Assembly: GCA_029940345.1 (NCBI GenBank)
Contig: JAOZRC010000143.1
Coordinates: 1-10,041, forward strand
DNA: 10,041 bases
Direction: 5' to 3'
Source: Desulfobacterales bacterium
GTDB lineage: Bacteria > Desulfobacterota > Desulfobacteria > Desulfobacterales > JAUCGF01
Positions 1 through 6,135 of the stretch are shown here, one piece after another. A program made the position numbers and the translations under genes. Position 1 is the stretch's first letter. Every line of letters begins with the position of its first letter. Below the pieces are notes generated by a model that saw nothing but the letters and a program-made list of their open reading frames with translations, searched no databases and was not told where the DNA came from.

Positions 1-138
1 GCGCTACAAACTCACGCATGGCGCGATTATGTAGAGCGGAAAGCCGTTCCGCTTAGGGGGGAGTGAACGGTTACATATGAGGAGCTGAAAAAGCTCCGTG
101 AGAGCGGCATATTTGTAGTGCAATCATGTTCTGATTCA
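1..138. other. Left edge without a recognisable gene; two hairpins and a short open frame
   Basis: The first 66 bases are open in frame 1 and would encode a 21-residue tail ending in AVPLRGE before a TGA at 64-66. This could be the C-terminus of a gene lying to the left, but the other frames stay open about as long, so it is only a possibility. Two small inverted repeats are visible: AGCGGAA/TTCCGCT (35-41 and 47-53) and GGAGCT/AGCTCC (81-86 and 92-97). Neither has a T-run, so they are not convincing intrinsic terminators. Confidence 0.25.
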
Positions 139-278
139 GTCAGAGTCCCATCGGGACGGCATATTTGTAGTGATTGCACATATTCTGTTATGCTGTGACT
201 GATATGCCGTCCCGATGGGACTCTGACCAGATATTAGCCTGATGATTCTACCAATATGCCGTCCTGACGGGACTCTGA
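105..278. repeat. Cluster of REP-like palindromic repeats (BIME-like)
   Basis: Three copies of a roughly 25-bp unit with the core GTCCC-N3-GGGAC are present. Copy 1 (139-164) lies in one orientation. Copy 2 (202-227) is its perfect 26-bp inverted complement. Copy 3 (254-278) has the orientation of copy 2 and differs from it at two positions, one in the loop and one that turns the inner stem pair into a G-T wobble. A separate 16-bp direct repeat, CGGCATATTTGTAGTG, occurs at 105-120 and 157-172. The word ATTGCACA recurs at 173-180, 283-290 and 373-380. Paired, inverted copies with a conserved stem are typical of REP/BIME elements mobilised in trans by RAYT (TnpA-REP) transposases; no such transposase is in the window. 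Confidence 0.75.
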
Positions 279-454
279 ATGAATTGCACAGTTTTATCGA
301 AATGGTGAGCATCGCCGACAAAGATTGGCACAATGGCAGGGTTTCCGGTGATGCCCACCCTACGGAAAAATCAATTGCACAGATCGCAAAATCTCAACCG
401 CACAGGTTAAAATTTTAAAGGCGTTGCCACAGATGAAAGTATAAGAGGTGTTTT

Positions 455-685
455 ATGAATTCCGAACTTATGAACATTACCGAAAAAATTCTCTGCTTTC
501 CGACTCCCGCAAGAGCATATTTAGCAGAAATTCTTCTTGAAAGTCTGGATTACGAAGAAGATTTTACCGTTTCAAAAGAATGCTTGCATGAAATAAACAG
601 ACGCTGCCAAGCAATAGACAGTGGAAAAGTAAAATTAATTCCGGGTGATGCCGTATTGAAAAAAATTGGTGAAAAATATTTATGA
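455..685 (+). CDS. Putative antitoxin, addiction-module component (TIGR02574-like)
   Basis: This 76-residue protein resembles the small 'addiction module component' antitoxins encoded directly upstream of RelE/ParE toxins. The middle reads LAEILLESLD, and the C-terminal half has the family-like IDSGKVKLIPGD stretch, which in this family precedes the toxin-binding tail. The gene starts at ATG 455 behind AAGAGGTG with a short T spacer, a good ribosome binding site. Its stop overlaps the start of the toxin gene by 4 bp (ATGA at 682-685), implying translational coupling. Its expected role is to bind and neutralise the toxin and to repress its own promoter. No clear sigma-70 promoter was found upstream, where a REP cluster lies. 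The family call is made from sequence feel, without a search; the adjacent toxin makes it fairly secure. Confidence 0.82.
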   Translation: MNSELMNITEKILCFPTPARAYLAEILLESLDYEEDFTVSKECLHEINRRCQAIDSGKVKLIPGDAVLKKIGEKYL

Positions 686-981
686 GACCATATTGTTTTC
701 ATCCGGAAGCCGAAGAAGAACTTGACGAAATAATGCGGTTTTACAAAAGCAGGCAAATCGGTCTTGAAAGGTGCTTCTTTGAAGCGATCGAGGATACAAT
801 ATTCAGAATACGAAGAAATCCGCTGATGTATCGTCAAGTTGAAGGCGATATAAGAAAATGCCGTGTACCTCGTTTCCCCTACGGTTTGATTTATTGTTCA
901 AAGGATGATCTGATTGAAGTCATTGCTGTAATGCCTTTAAGGAGAAATCCGGATTATTGGAAAGGTCGTACTTTACTGTAA
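682..981 (+). CDS. RelE/ParE-family toxin of a type II toxin-antitoxin module
   Basis: This 99-residue protein has the typical ParE/RelE layout. An N-terminal FHPEAEEELDEIMRFY helix region comes first, then an arginine-rich central helix (FRIRRNP, residues 41-47). The beta-strands RKCRVPRFPYGLIY and DLIEVIAVM follow, and the C-terminal signature is LRRNPDYWKGR. ParE members poison DNA gyrase and RelE members cleave mRNA on the ribosome; sequence alone does not settle which applies. The NPDYW ending with no obvious RelE catalytic set leans towards ParE. One small deviation is MPLRRNP where many relatives have a histidine two residues before the first Arg (HLRR). The ATG overlaps the antitoxin stop, as expected for a coupled pair. 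Nothing suggests inactivation. Confidence 0.88.
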   Translation: MRPYCFHPEAEEELDEIMRFYKSRQIGLERCFFEAIEDTIFRIRRNPLMYRQVEGDIRKCRVPRFPYGLIYCSKDDLIEVIAVMPLRRNPDYWKGRTLL

Positions 982-984
982 ATG

Positions 985-1013
985 CAATATCATATTTTAA
1001 CCAAATGATATTG
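985..1013. repeat. Hairpin just downstream of the toxin gene, possible terminator
   Basis: A perfect 9-bp inverted repeat, CAATATCAT (985-993) and ATGATATTG (1005-1013), with an 11-base loop begins four bases after the toxin stop codon. It is AT-rich and followed only by ATATCTT, so it would be a weak intrinsic terminator at best. Its position directly after the operon is the main argument for a transcript-end role. Confidence 0.35.
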
Positions 1014-1016
1014 ATA

Positions 1017-1171
1017 TCTTGAACAGGCTCCTGACAGCCTTTTGGAAAATGGACATGGTGAAACCAGTAAATCCAATAGGTTAGGGTTGATTTCGATGTC
1101 CATTTAAATATGTTGTAAAAACAGTATGTTAGGCTATAATTGTCAAAAGGGTGTCAGGAGCCTGTTGAAGA
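1017..1171. mobile_element. MITE-like element with long terminal inverted repeats, about 155 bp
   Basis: The left end (1017-1044) and the inverted right end (1144-1171) match at 26 of 28 positions around the core CAGGCTCCTGACA. Inside them is a second perfect 10-bp inverted repeat, AAATGGACAT (1047-1056) and ATGTCCATTT (1096-1105), so the whole unit can fold into a nested hairpin. It has no coding capacity. Terminal inverted repeats on a short non-coding unit are the mark of a MITE or a large palindromic repeat. No clear target-site duplication is seen at the borders. It sits directly beside the broken 5' end of the DUF4384 gene fragment. Confidence 0.65.
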
Positions 1172-1232
1172 CTTATTTTTTGTAAACCCGCCATTTTTCG
1201 CTTCGAACGCGACTTATCAAACAGGCGTTTAG

Positions 1233-2135
1233 CAGAGGTTAAATACGCAAAATCAGACTTCCGGAACCTATACTTATTCGCTTCAACTATATGATGCGGC
1301 GGGTAATGGTGCCGTAGTTAAAGGCCGCTTTGTATTAAAAACAAGCAACAACGGAAGTGACAGCCCTCCCAAAATTTTACCGGAACTCTCTTTCTCGGAA
1401 AAGCGGTCACTGATTTGCCGTTTGTTGATCCCATCTTTTAAGGATACAAATGAACATGCGGCTCTGAAAACCGCCAAGCGCCGTATTTCTGATATCAGTA
1501 CGAATTATATTCAACAATCCTTTGCTGACATGTCCGAATTTCAATATAAATCGGACGGAGCCACCGATGGAACGATCAAGGTGCTTACAAGCCAAAAGCA
1601 GCCAGACGGGGGCATGGATATTATTGCCCAGGTTGATTATACATTTACAGGCCCCAAACAGAAACAGAGCGCCCTATTGACCGACCCGCACCTTCCGCTG
1701 AAAGCGACGATCAAAAGCGACAGGCATAATTATAAAGCCGGCGAGAAAATCGTATTTGATTTCCAGGGCAATCGCGATTTCTATGGATGTATCATTGACA
1801 TCGAACCGGATAGTTCCATCATTCAGTTTTTACCCAATTTAAAGCGCTCCCAAAAGCGTTTCAAAGGAGGGGCGCTTCACCGAATGCCCGATTTTACCCA
1901 AGGCGATGAAATGGAATTGCAGGTGATGCCTCCGTTTGGCAAGTCGGTGATAATCCTTCTGGGCAGCACCATTCCGCTGAACCTGTCATCAATAAATAAC
2001 TATATCGGCGATTTCAACGTTTTTACAAAATCAGAAAAAACATTTTTACAGGAACTGAAACAGTCAAAATCGTTACAGCCTGATTGTTGCGCCGATTTTT
2101 ATGAAGCGCGATGGGTTATTCATACTGAGAAGTAA
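1233..2135 (+). pseudogene. 5'-truncated gene for a DUF4384-domain protein
   Basis: The frame is open from 1233, just after TAG 1230-1232, to TAA 2133-2135. No ATG, GTG or TTG occurs until TTG 1422. The 63 codons before that TTG still look coding: they end an immunoglobulin-like strand pattern (GTYTYSLQLYDAAGNG, then KGRFVLK) and run on through a linker. From the TTG the product is 237 residues. Its C-terminal half has the DUF4384 pattern: LKATIKSDRHNYKAGEKIVF, an FYGCIIDIEPDSSIIQFLPN strand pair, a short MPDF motif, and a closing FGKSVIILLGSTIPL strand. DUF4384 is usually the C-terminal domain of larger secreted or caspase-like proteins, and its function is unknown. The upstream part of the gene is missing next to the element at 1017-1171. 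A short protein starting at TTG 1422 cannot be excluded, but no good ribosome binding site precedes it. Confidence 0.68.
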
Positions 2136-2184
2136 AACAACTTCTATTGTTGCGGTGTTTTTGTTGTTGGCGTTGTCTGTATTT

Positions 2185-2260
2185 AGGCTACCAACCTACG
2201 ACTGCATTTATTGTCCCAGCTTATGTTGGTAGCCAAAAAAGGCTTACCAATACCGACTAC
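2185..2260. repeat. Intergenic repeat with two competing stem pairings
   Basis: GGCTACCAAC (2186-2195) is the perfect inverse of GTTGGTAGCC (2225-2234). The latter can instead pair with GGCTTACCAA (2241-2250) across a six-A loop with one bulged T. The two outer arms are also an imperfect direct repeat (2185-2205 and 2240-2260, both continuing to CGACT). The unit lies between the converging DUF4384 fragment and the FmdB-like gene. It could serve as a bidirectional transcript end, though neither strand shows a proper T-tract after the stem. Confidence 0.45.
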
Positions 2261-2328
2261 AATAATTCTCACTGCCATTTTACGCCTTGTCACAGTGCGC
2301 TGTATAGTCAAAGTTTTTTTGGCAACCG

Positions 2329-2580
2329 TTAGTCACGTGTGGGACCGGGAACATCGTAAGTTGTACAACTTCCACTTGAACAGGTGTGGCTTTGGGGGCC
2401 GGAGTAGGTCTGATTGCCGCCTGACGGCGCACCCATATTAAATGATGTATTGCTCAGTACACGCTCAAAGCTTTCCGCGTTACATTTGGGGCAACGCATC
2501 TCAGCTTTATCTTCCTGGTTCATCACCAGGATTTCAAATAATTCATTACATTTTAAACATCTGAATTCAAAAATCGGCAT
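2329..2580 (-). CDS. FmdB-family zinc ribbon protein
   Basis: This 83-residue protein begins MPIFEFRCLKC, the characteristic start of the FmdB/CxxC_CxxC_SSSS putative regulatory family. Two CxxC pairs, C8/C11 and C30/C33, would hold one zinc ion. The tail is low in complexity (Gly, Ser, Thr) and ends with a CSSGSC motif (C67, C72), common in this family. The start was placed at ATG 2580 rather than 12 codons upstream because the family begins with MPxFEF and AGGT lies 5' of this ATG. FmdB was named from a methylotroph formamidase regulator, but the function of most members is unknown; a DNA- or protein-binding regulatory role is often assumed. The gene stands alone, between a broken cupin gene upstream and an intergenic repeat downstream. 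Confidence 0.88.
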   Translation of the reverse strand: MPIFEFRCLKCNELFEILVMNQEDKAEMRCPKCNAESFERVLSNTSFNMGAPSGGNQTYSGPQSHTCSSGSCTTYDVPGPTRD

Positions 2581-2732
2581 TTTATCTACCTGTAAATGAT
2601 TTTGCGTTTTCAGCAATCTGGATTAATGTGATATCGCTTTTAAAAAATATAAGGAGCAATCCGGTGGGTAGTGAATACAAAAAGTCTAAACCGGCAAATA
2701 AAGGATGCCTATAACACGATATGAAGAAGCTC

Positions 2733-3059
2733 CTATTTAGGAATCAAATCCACACGAGGCGGGGAGCATTTCCAACACATGCGCCGGTTGATCCAGGCAT
2801 CGACCGCTATGAGGCATATCCGATGGGATATGATACGCAGCGCCTTTGGTGAAAACTGTTTTTCATTGCCGATCGTCATTTCAATAGCACCTTACAGAAC
2901 GGTGCCCATCTGTTCATGCGGATGGGTATGTTCGGGAATTGCCGTTCCGGGTTTTAAACGAAAAAACGCCATTGACATTTTTGTGCCGGTGATGATCCTC
3001 AACTCAACGCCTTCATTGGGTTGTTGGGTTGTAAGTTCACCGATATTATAGAAGCTCAT
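2733..3059 (-). pseudogene. Degenerate cupin-domain protein gene (one stop, two frameshifts)
   Basis: Read from ATG 3059, the first 55 codons give a clean cupin N-terminal half. It includes the metal-binding motif region PGTAIPEHTHPHEQMGTVL (residues 38-55, with H44, H46, H48 and E49). TAA at 2894-2892 then interrupts the frame where relatives have Glu or Gln before G-x-I-E. Reading through, EMTIGNEKQF continues in frame. A one-base loss in a T-run (2852-2855) then moves the match to another frame, GAAYHIPSDMPHSG, which holds the second cupin histidine. A second indel near 2764-2770 moves it again, to SPPRVDLIPK and TAG at 2735-2733. An intact ancestor would be about 108 residues, a usual single-domain cupin size. 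Three independent lesions make a recent pseudogene more likely than a sequencing error, although two lie in short homopolymer contexts. Confidence 0.85.
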
Positions 3060-3086
3060 TTATCTGAACCTTTTTAAAGAAAAAAA

Positions 3087-3225
3087 GGCATCCTTCAAAA
3101 TAGCCTGAAAGTAGTTTACACTTTTTCTATATCGTCCCTACGGGACTTATTGTATTAGCAAGCATTTTTCTATAGATATTATGTCCCTAACGGGACAAAG
3201 TGTAAACTGACAAATGGGGGATGCC
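3087..3225. repeat. Nested palindromic element with GTCCC/GGGAC hairpins
   Basis: The outer arms are GGCATCC (3087-3093) and GGATGCC (3219-3225). Inside them is a perfect 12-bp inverted repeat, AGTTTACACTTT (3113-3124) and AAAGTGTAAACT (3197-3208). Two small hairpins lie within: GTCCC-TAC-GGGAC (3134-3146) and GTCCC-TAAC-GGGAC (3183-3196). The word TTTTTCTATA precedes each (3122-3131 and 3165-3174). The hairpin core matches that of the cluster at 139-278, so the two are probably related REP-type families. It lies upstream of the cupin pseudogene and has no coding potential. Confidence 0.75.
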
Positions 3226-3233
3226 GAAAAAAC

Positions 3234-3325
3234 TGTCTGAATCAGAATTTACAGAATTAAAGAATAAACAAAATTCTGCCCATTCTAAAGTTGGATCAAT
3301 AATCCTGCAAATTCTGATTCAGACA
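3234..3325. repeat. Palindromic element with perfect 17-bp terminal inverted repeats
   Basis: TGTCTGAATCAGAATTT (3234-3250) is repeated in perfect inverse at 3309-3325. Between the arms, a word like AGAAT recurs every 8-10 bases (ACAGAATTAAAGAATAAACAAAAT). I recall similar sequences (CTGAATCAGGATTT followed by spaced AGGAT words) as dispersed intergenic repeats in many environmental bacteria, but could not check this. The element ends about 30 bases past the stop of the cytochrome gene, so its hairpin could also end that transcript. Confidence 0.65.
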
Positions 3326-3354
3326 ATTAAAATAATGCTAAATGTATAGGCGCA

Positions 3355-3816
3355 TTACTCATCTTTAGGATGGCATTTAACACAACTGGTCGGTCCGGTA
3401 GGCGCCAGTTGTTTCTTATCCGTCAACAGATCAACAGCCGCCAGTTTCTTATTTTCGGATTTAATAAATTTATGGCAACCGATGCAGCGTTTATGATAGG
3501 CGTTTTTATAGTATCTGGCTTTTTCAGTGTCATCCGCATTTTTAGGCGTTTTGGCGAGGTCGTGGCAACCTGATGTTTTGCAACTCAAATCTTCGGTGGT
3601 TCCGGTCCACTGATGATGGCAGTCCCGACAATTGAAGGAATAATGTTGCGAATGGGAAAAATCTACAGGCGCTCTTTTAGCTTCAACACCATCCAAGGCT
3701 TCAATGGTAAGTAGAAATGGAACGCATAATTGTTCATTTTCATCTGCCACACCCCATACCGCTCCGAAACCTGATAACACTACTGCTGAAATAATAATCG
3801 TTACGAATCGCTTCAT
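3355..3816 (-). CDS. Periplasmic tetrahaem class III cytochrome c (cytochrome c3 family)
   Basis: This 153-residue precursor starts with a signal peptide (MKRF, hydrophobic stretch to about residue 20, likely cut near VWGVADE). Four haem-binding motifs follow: CRDCH (63-67), CKTSGCH (79-85, the longer CX4CH form), CIGCH (111-115) and CVKCH (145-149). The pattern FSHSQH (H55, H58), CxxCHH (extra H68) and H108 before the third motif matches the four distal ligands of classical cytochrome c3, so all four haems should be bis-histidine. Class III cytochromes carry electrons in the periplasm of sulfate reducers, for example from hydrogenases to membrane redox complexes. The start at 3816, rather than 7 codons upstream, is fixed by AGGAGGAGG directly before this ATG and by the signal peptide. 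The fourth motif is CX2CH, where many c3 proteins have CX4CH. Confidence 0.92.
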   Translation of the reverse strand: MKRFVTIIISAVVLSGFGAVWGVADENEQLCVPFLLTIEALDGVEAKRAPVDFSHSQHYSFNCRDCHHQWTGTTEDLSCKTSGCHDLAKTPKNADDTEKARYYKNAYHKRCIGCHKFIKSENKKLAAVDLLTDKKQLAPTGPTSCVKCHPKDE

Positions 3817-3872
3817 TCTCCTCCTCCTTGCAATCATTATTGTATCTAAAATTGATATTTAAAAAAATTAGT

Positions 3873-3901
3873 TTTTTACTTGGTTATCATCTTAATGTCA
3901 A
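3873..3901 (-). promoter_or_regulatory. Candidate sigma-70-type promoter for the cytochrome c3 gene
   Basis: On the minus strand, a perfect TTGACA (-35, 3901-3896) is followed after exactly 17 bases by TAAAAA (-10, 3878-3873; 4 of 6 consensus positions). The transcript would begin near 3866, leaving a leader of about 50 bases before the AGGAGG and the cytochrome start. It lies in the gap between the M48 protease stop and the cytochrome start, so the cytochrome could be transcribed independently of the genes upstream. Confidence 0.5.
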
Positions 3902-3930
3902 GAAAACTTCGGCAATCGGATCATTTGTGA

Positions 3931-5169
3931 TTATTTCAACGCTTTCAGACGTTCCAAAACCGGCGGATGGGAATAATTCAGGCACACATAAAACGGATGC
4001 GGCTGCAAATTTGACAGGTTGTGTACCGACAGTTTTTTTAAAGCTTCCGCCAAAGAGCCCGCATCCCCAGTAGTTTGGGCGGCAAACTGATCCGCCTGAA
4101 ACTCATTTTTGCGTGACAGCATTTGAAGGAAGAAACCCAAAATAAAATCCAAGGCGGAATACAGCATTCCGAAAAAGATCAACCCGGCATACACGGATTT
4201 TTCATCTATATAAAAAGCGCTAAAAAGTCCCTGAAAATTAATAAACTGCGCCAAAAGCCAAAACATGACGCCCATCTGCAAAATACCCAGGATCAGGGTG
4301 AATTGAATATGCTTTTTCTTATAATGCCCCATTTCATGCGCAAGCACAGCTACCAGTTCGGCGACCGTATGCTGTTCGATCAGCGTGTCAAACAGCACGA
4401 TCCGTTTATGTTTTCCAAATCCGGTGAAAAAAGCGTTACTCTTGGCAGATCGTTTGGAGCCATCCATTGTAAAAACGTTTTCCAGCGGAAAATCAATTGA
4501 TTGCGCATAAGAAATAATGGCGTCTTTAAGCGCGCCTTTTTCAAGGGGCTCAAATTTGTTGAAAAGCGGCATAATCCAGGTGGGAGCGACATACTGCATT
4601 ACCAGGGAAAACAGGGTGACAGCTATCCAACACCAGAACCAGGCATTTTCACCGGCATATTCGAAAAAGGCCAATACGGCGGCCAAAACTGGTCCGCCGA
4701 TGACAAGGGCCAGGCCAAGCCCTTTGACCGCATCGGACATATACGTCTTCCATGTGGTCTTATTGAAACCGAACCGGGTTTCGATAACAAATGTGTCATA
4801 AATGTCAAAAGGGAGTTCCAAAACGGTCTTTCCCAGAAGCAAAACACCCATGAAAATCAGACCGCTTATGACCGGCCCCTGTTGAAATGAACGCACCCAA
4901 TGGTCCAAAACCGGAAATCCGCGGCTGAACCAGAATAACAGGATAATGATCAAGCTATAAATGGAAATGATCCATTTAAAACGGGTGTTAACCTTTAGAT
5001 ATTCCTGTGATCGTCGATAGCGCCGAGCGCCATACAAGCCTTTAAAGGCCAGGGGAAGTTCATTACGGATCATTTTCAGATTTAACGCATCCGCAATGCC
5101 ATGCACCAGTAAATCGGCAAACATGGTGAAGAGGATAACGAATGTGATCACATTTGCGGAAAGAGACAT
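3931..5169 (-). CDS. M48-family membrane metalloprotease, Ste24/CAAX prenyl protease 1-like
   Basis: This 412-residue integral membrane protein has the zinc-protease motif HEMGH at 278-282 (LAVLAHEMGHYKKKH context) and the third zinc ligand in EFQAD (E356-D360). It also has the M48A hallmarks FxIETRFGFNKTT (127-139) and SKRSAKSNAFFTGFGKHKRIVLFDT (238-262 approx.). About seven hydrophobic segments can be seen, near residues 3-28, 66-84, 98-118, 150-170, 174-196, 290-312 and 326-350. The length fits Ste24-type enzymes (about 410-430). In eukaryotes Ste24 trims prenylated CAAX proteins; in bacteria these proteins are thought to act in membrane protein quality control, with substrates mostly unknown. 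No strong Shine-Dalgarno precedes ATG 5169, and a palindromic repeat separates the gene from ccsB, so it may be expressed separately. All catalytic residues are present. Confidence 0.93.
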   Translation of the reverse strand: MSLSANVITFVILFTMFADLLVHGIADALNLKMIRNELPLAFKGLYGARRYRRSQEYLKVNTRFKWIISIYSLIIILLFWFSRGFPVLDHWVRSFQQGPVISGLIFMGVLLLGKTVLELPFDIYDTFVIETRFGFNKTTWKTYMSDAVKGLGLALVIGGPVLAAVLAFFEYAGENAWFWCWIAVTLFSLVMQYVAPTWIMPLFNKFEPLEKGALKDAIISYAQSIDFPLENVFTMDGSKRSAKSNAFFTGFGKHKRIVLFDTLIEQHTVAELVAVLAHEMGHYKKKHIQFTLILGILQMGVMFWLLAQFINFQGLFSAFYIDEKSVYAGLIFFGMLYSALDFILGFFLQMLSRKNEFQADQFAAQTTGDAGSLAEALKKLSVHNLSNLQPHPFYVCLNYSHPPVLERLKALK

Positions 5170-5200
5170 AAAGCAGTTATTTCAAGGTCTAATTTGGGAA

Positions 5201-5288
5201 GTAGGGTGGGTGTAGCGAAGCGGAACCCACCAAATACTGATAAAAGGTGGCCAATATGATTCAGCTTGCTTTGCTACATCCACCCTAC
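5201..5288. repeat. Two-hairpin REP-like repeat (GTAGGGTGGG type) between ccsB and the M48 gene
   Basis: The left arm 5201-5221 (starting GTAGGGTGGGTGTAGC) and the inverse of the right arm 5268-5288 match at 19 of 21 positions. Each half can also fold alone; for example GGTGGGT (5205-5211) pairs with ACCCACC (5225-5231). I recall repeats starting GTAGGGTGGG and ending in CCCACCCTAC as widely dispersed in bacterial intergenic regions; this was not checked here. It may stabilise or end the ccsB mRNA. A half copy (GATGCCCACCCTAC) is at 350-363. Confidence 0.75.
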
Positions 5289-5298
5289 ATTTTCCTGT

Positions 5299-6135
5299 TC
5301 AAGCGGATCCGTAGCTATGTAGCCCAGGAAGGTAGTTCACGCCGAAATAGGTAAAAAGAACCGCCATAAACCCGATGATTGACAGATAGGCGATCCGTCT
5401 GCCGCCCCAGCCCCTGGCAAAACGGGCATGCAGCAGCGTGGCATAAACAAACCAAGTGATTAATGACCAGGTCTCCTTGGGGTCCCACGTCCAATAACTG
5501 CCCCAAGCCGAATTGGCCCACACAGCGCCGGTAATGATCCCGATGGTCAAAAAAAGAAAGCCAAACGTAACCATCTGGTGGGTCAGCTCTTCAAGCACCG
5601 TAACAGATGGCAAAAGTGAGCGCGCGGCACCTTCATCGCTATCCTGAGAGCGATCTTTAAGTAAAAAGATCAGACTTACGCCAAATGAAATGGCAAACGC
5701 CGCATAACCGAAAAAACAGGTGATCACATGCGCGATTAACCAGTTGCTCTTCAAAGCGGGAATTAGCGGTTGAATTTTGTTCATCGTACCGAATGAAGCG
5801 TAAGCCATGCACAAAAAAGCGATCGGCATTACAAACGCTCCAAAGGTTCGATTTTTATAACTATATTCCACAACCAGATAGATAATCACTATGGTTGCCG
5901 CGAAAAACACCAGCGATTCATATAAATTGGAAAGCGGGACGTGTCCGTAACCGATTTGGTAGGATTCATACCAGCGCATCCCAATACCGGCGACATTGCC
6001 AACAAGGGCGATAATTGCGACCCATGTGGCTGCTACAGCCGGAGCCGTTTTCTTAAACACCCAGGTGGCGATATACAAAAAAGACGCTAAACAGTATATA
6101 AAGGTAACAATTGATAATAATAGGGAGCTATTCAT
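5299..6135 (-). CDS. ccsB: System II cytochrome c biogenesis protein CcsA/ResC (annotated as CcsB in some schemes)
   Basis: This 278-residue polytopic membrane protein has the tryptophan-rich haem-handling motif WGSYWTWDPKETW (211-223), the signature of CcsA/CcmC/CcmF proteins. Histidines suited to haem binding lie at H65, H136, H186, H236 and H273, and about eight hydrophobic segments are present. With ResB it forms the System II haem lyase, which moves haem across the membrane and attaches it to CXXCH motifs of apocytochromes outside the membrane. The start ATG 6135 overlaps the resB stop by 4 bp (ATGA) and has AGGAGG just upstream, so the two are translationally coupled. Naming differs: TIGR03144 calls this family CcsB, while in Bacillus the counterpart is ResC and in chloroplasts CcsA. 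The family call is very secure. Confidence 0.94.
   Translation of the reverse strand: MNSSLLLSIVTFIYCLASFLYIATWVFKKTAPAVAATWVAIIALVGNVAGIGMRWYESYQIGYGHVPLSNLYESLVFFAATIVIIYLVVEYSYKNRTFGAFVMPIAFLCMAYASFGTMNKIQPLIPALKSNWLIAHVITCFFGYAAFAISFGVSLIFLLKDRSQDSDEGAARSLLPSVTVLEELTHQMVTFGFLFLTIGIITGAVWANSAWGSYWTWDPKETWSLITWFVYATLLHARFARGWGGRRIAYLSIIGFMAVLFTYFGVNYLPGLHSYGSA

Noticed and set aside
1..100. Possible 3' end of a group II intron (AGCGGAA hairpin, then TTAGGGGGGAG)
   Set aside because: The stem is too short for a domain V and lacks its usual internal bulge and GAAA loop; no reverse transcriptase frame can be supported to the left.
139..278. Possible CRISPR array
   Set aside because: The copies are in mixed orientation with unequal gaps, there are only three, and no cas gene is present. 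A REP cluster explains them better.
402..454. Sigma-70 promoter for the toxin-antitoxin genes (TAAAAT at 408, TATAAG at 440 region)
   Set aside because: Neither -10-like word has a -35-like hexamer 16-18 bases upstream.
2211..2441. Plus-strand frame with hydrophobic segments after the DUF4384 fragment
   Set aside because: It runs into and over the FmdB gene on the other strand, has no ribosome binding site, and crosses an inverted-repeat region.
2779..3051. Plus-strand open frame of 90 codons over the cupin region
   Set aside because: The minus strand rebuilds a recognisable cupin; the plus-strand product resembles nothing and only exists because of the antisense codon pattern.
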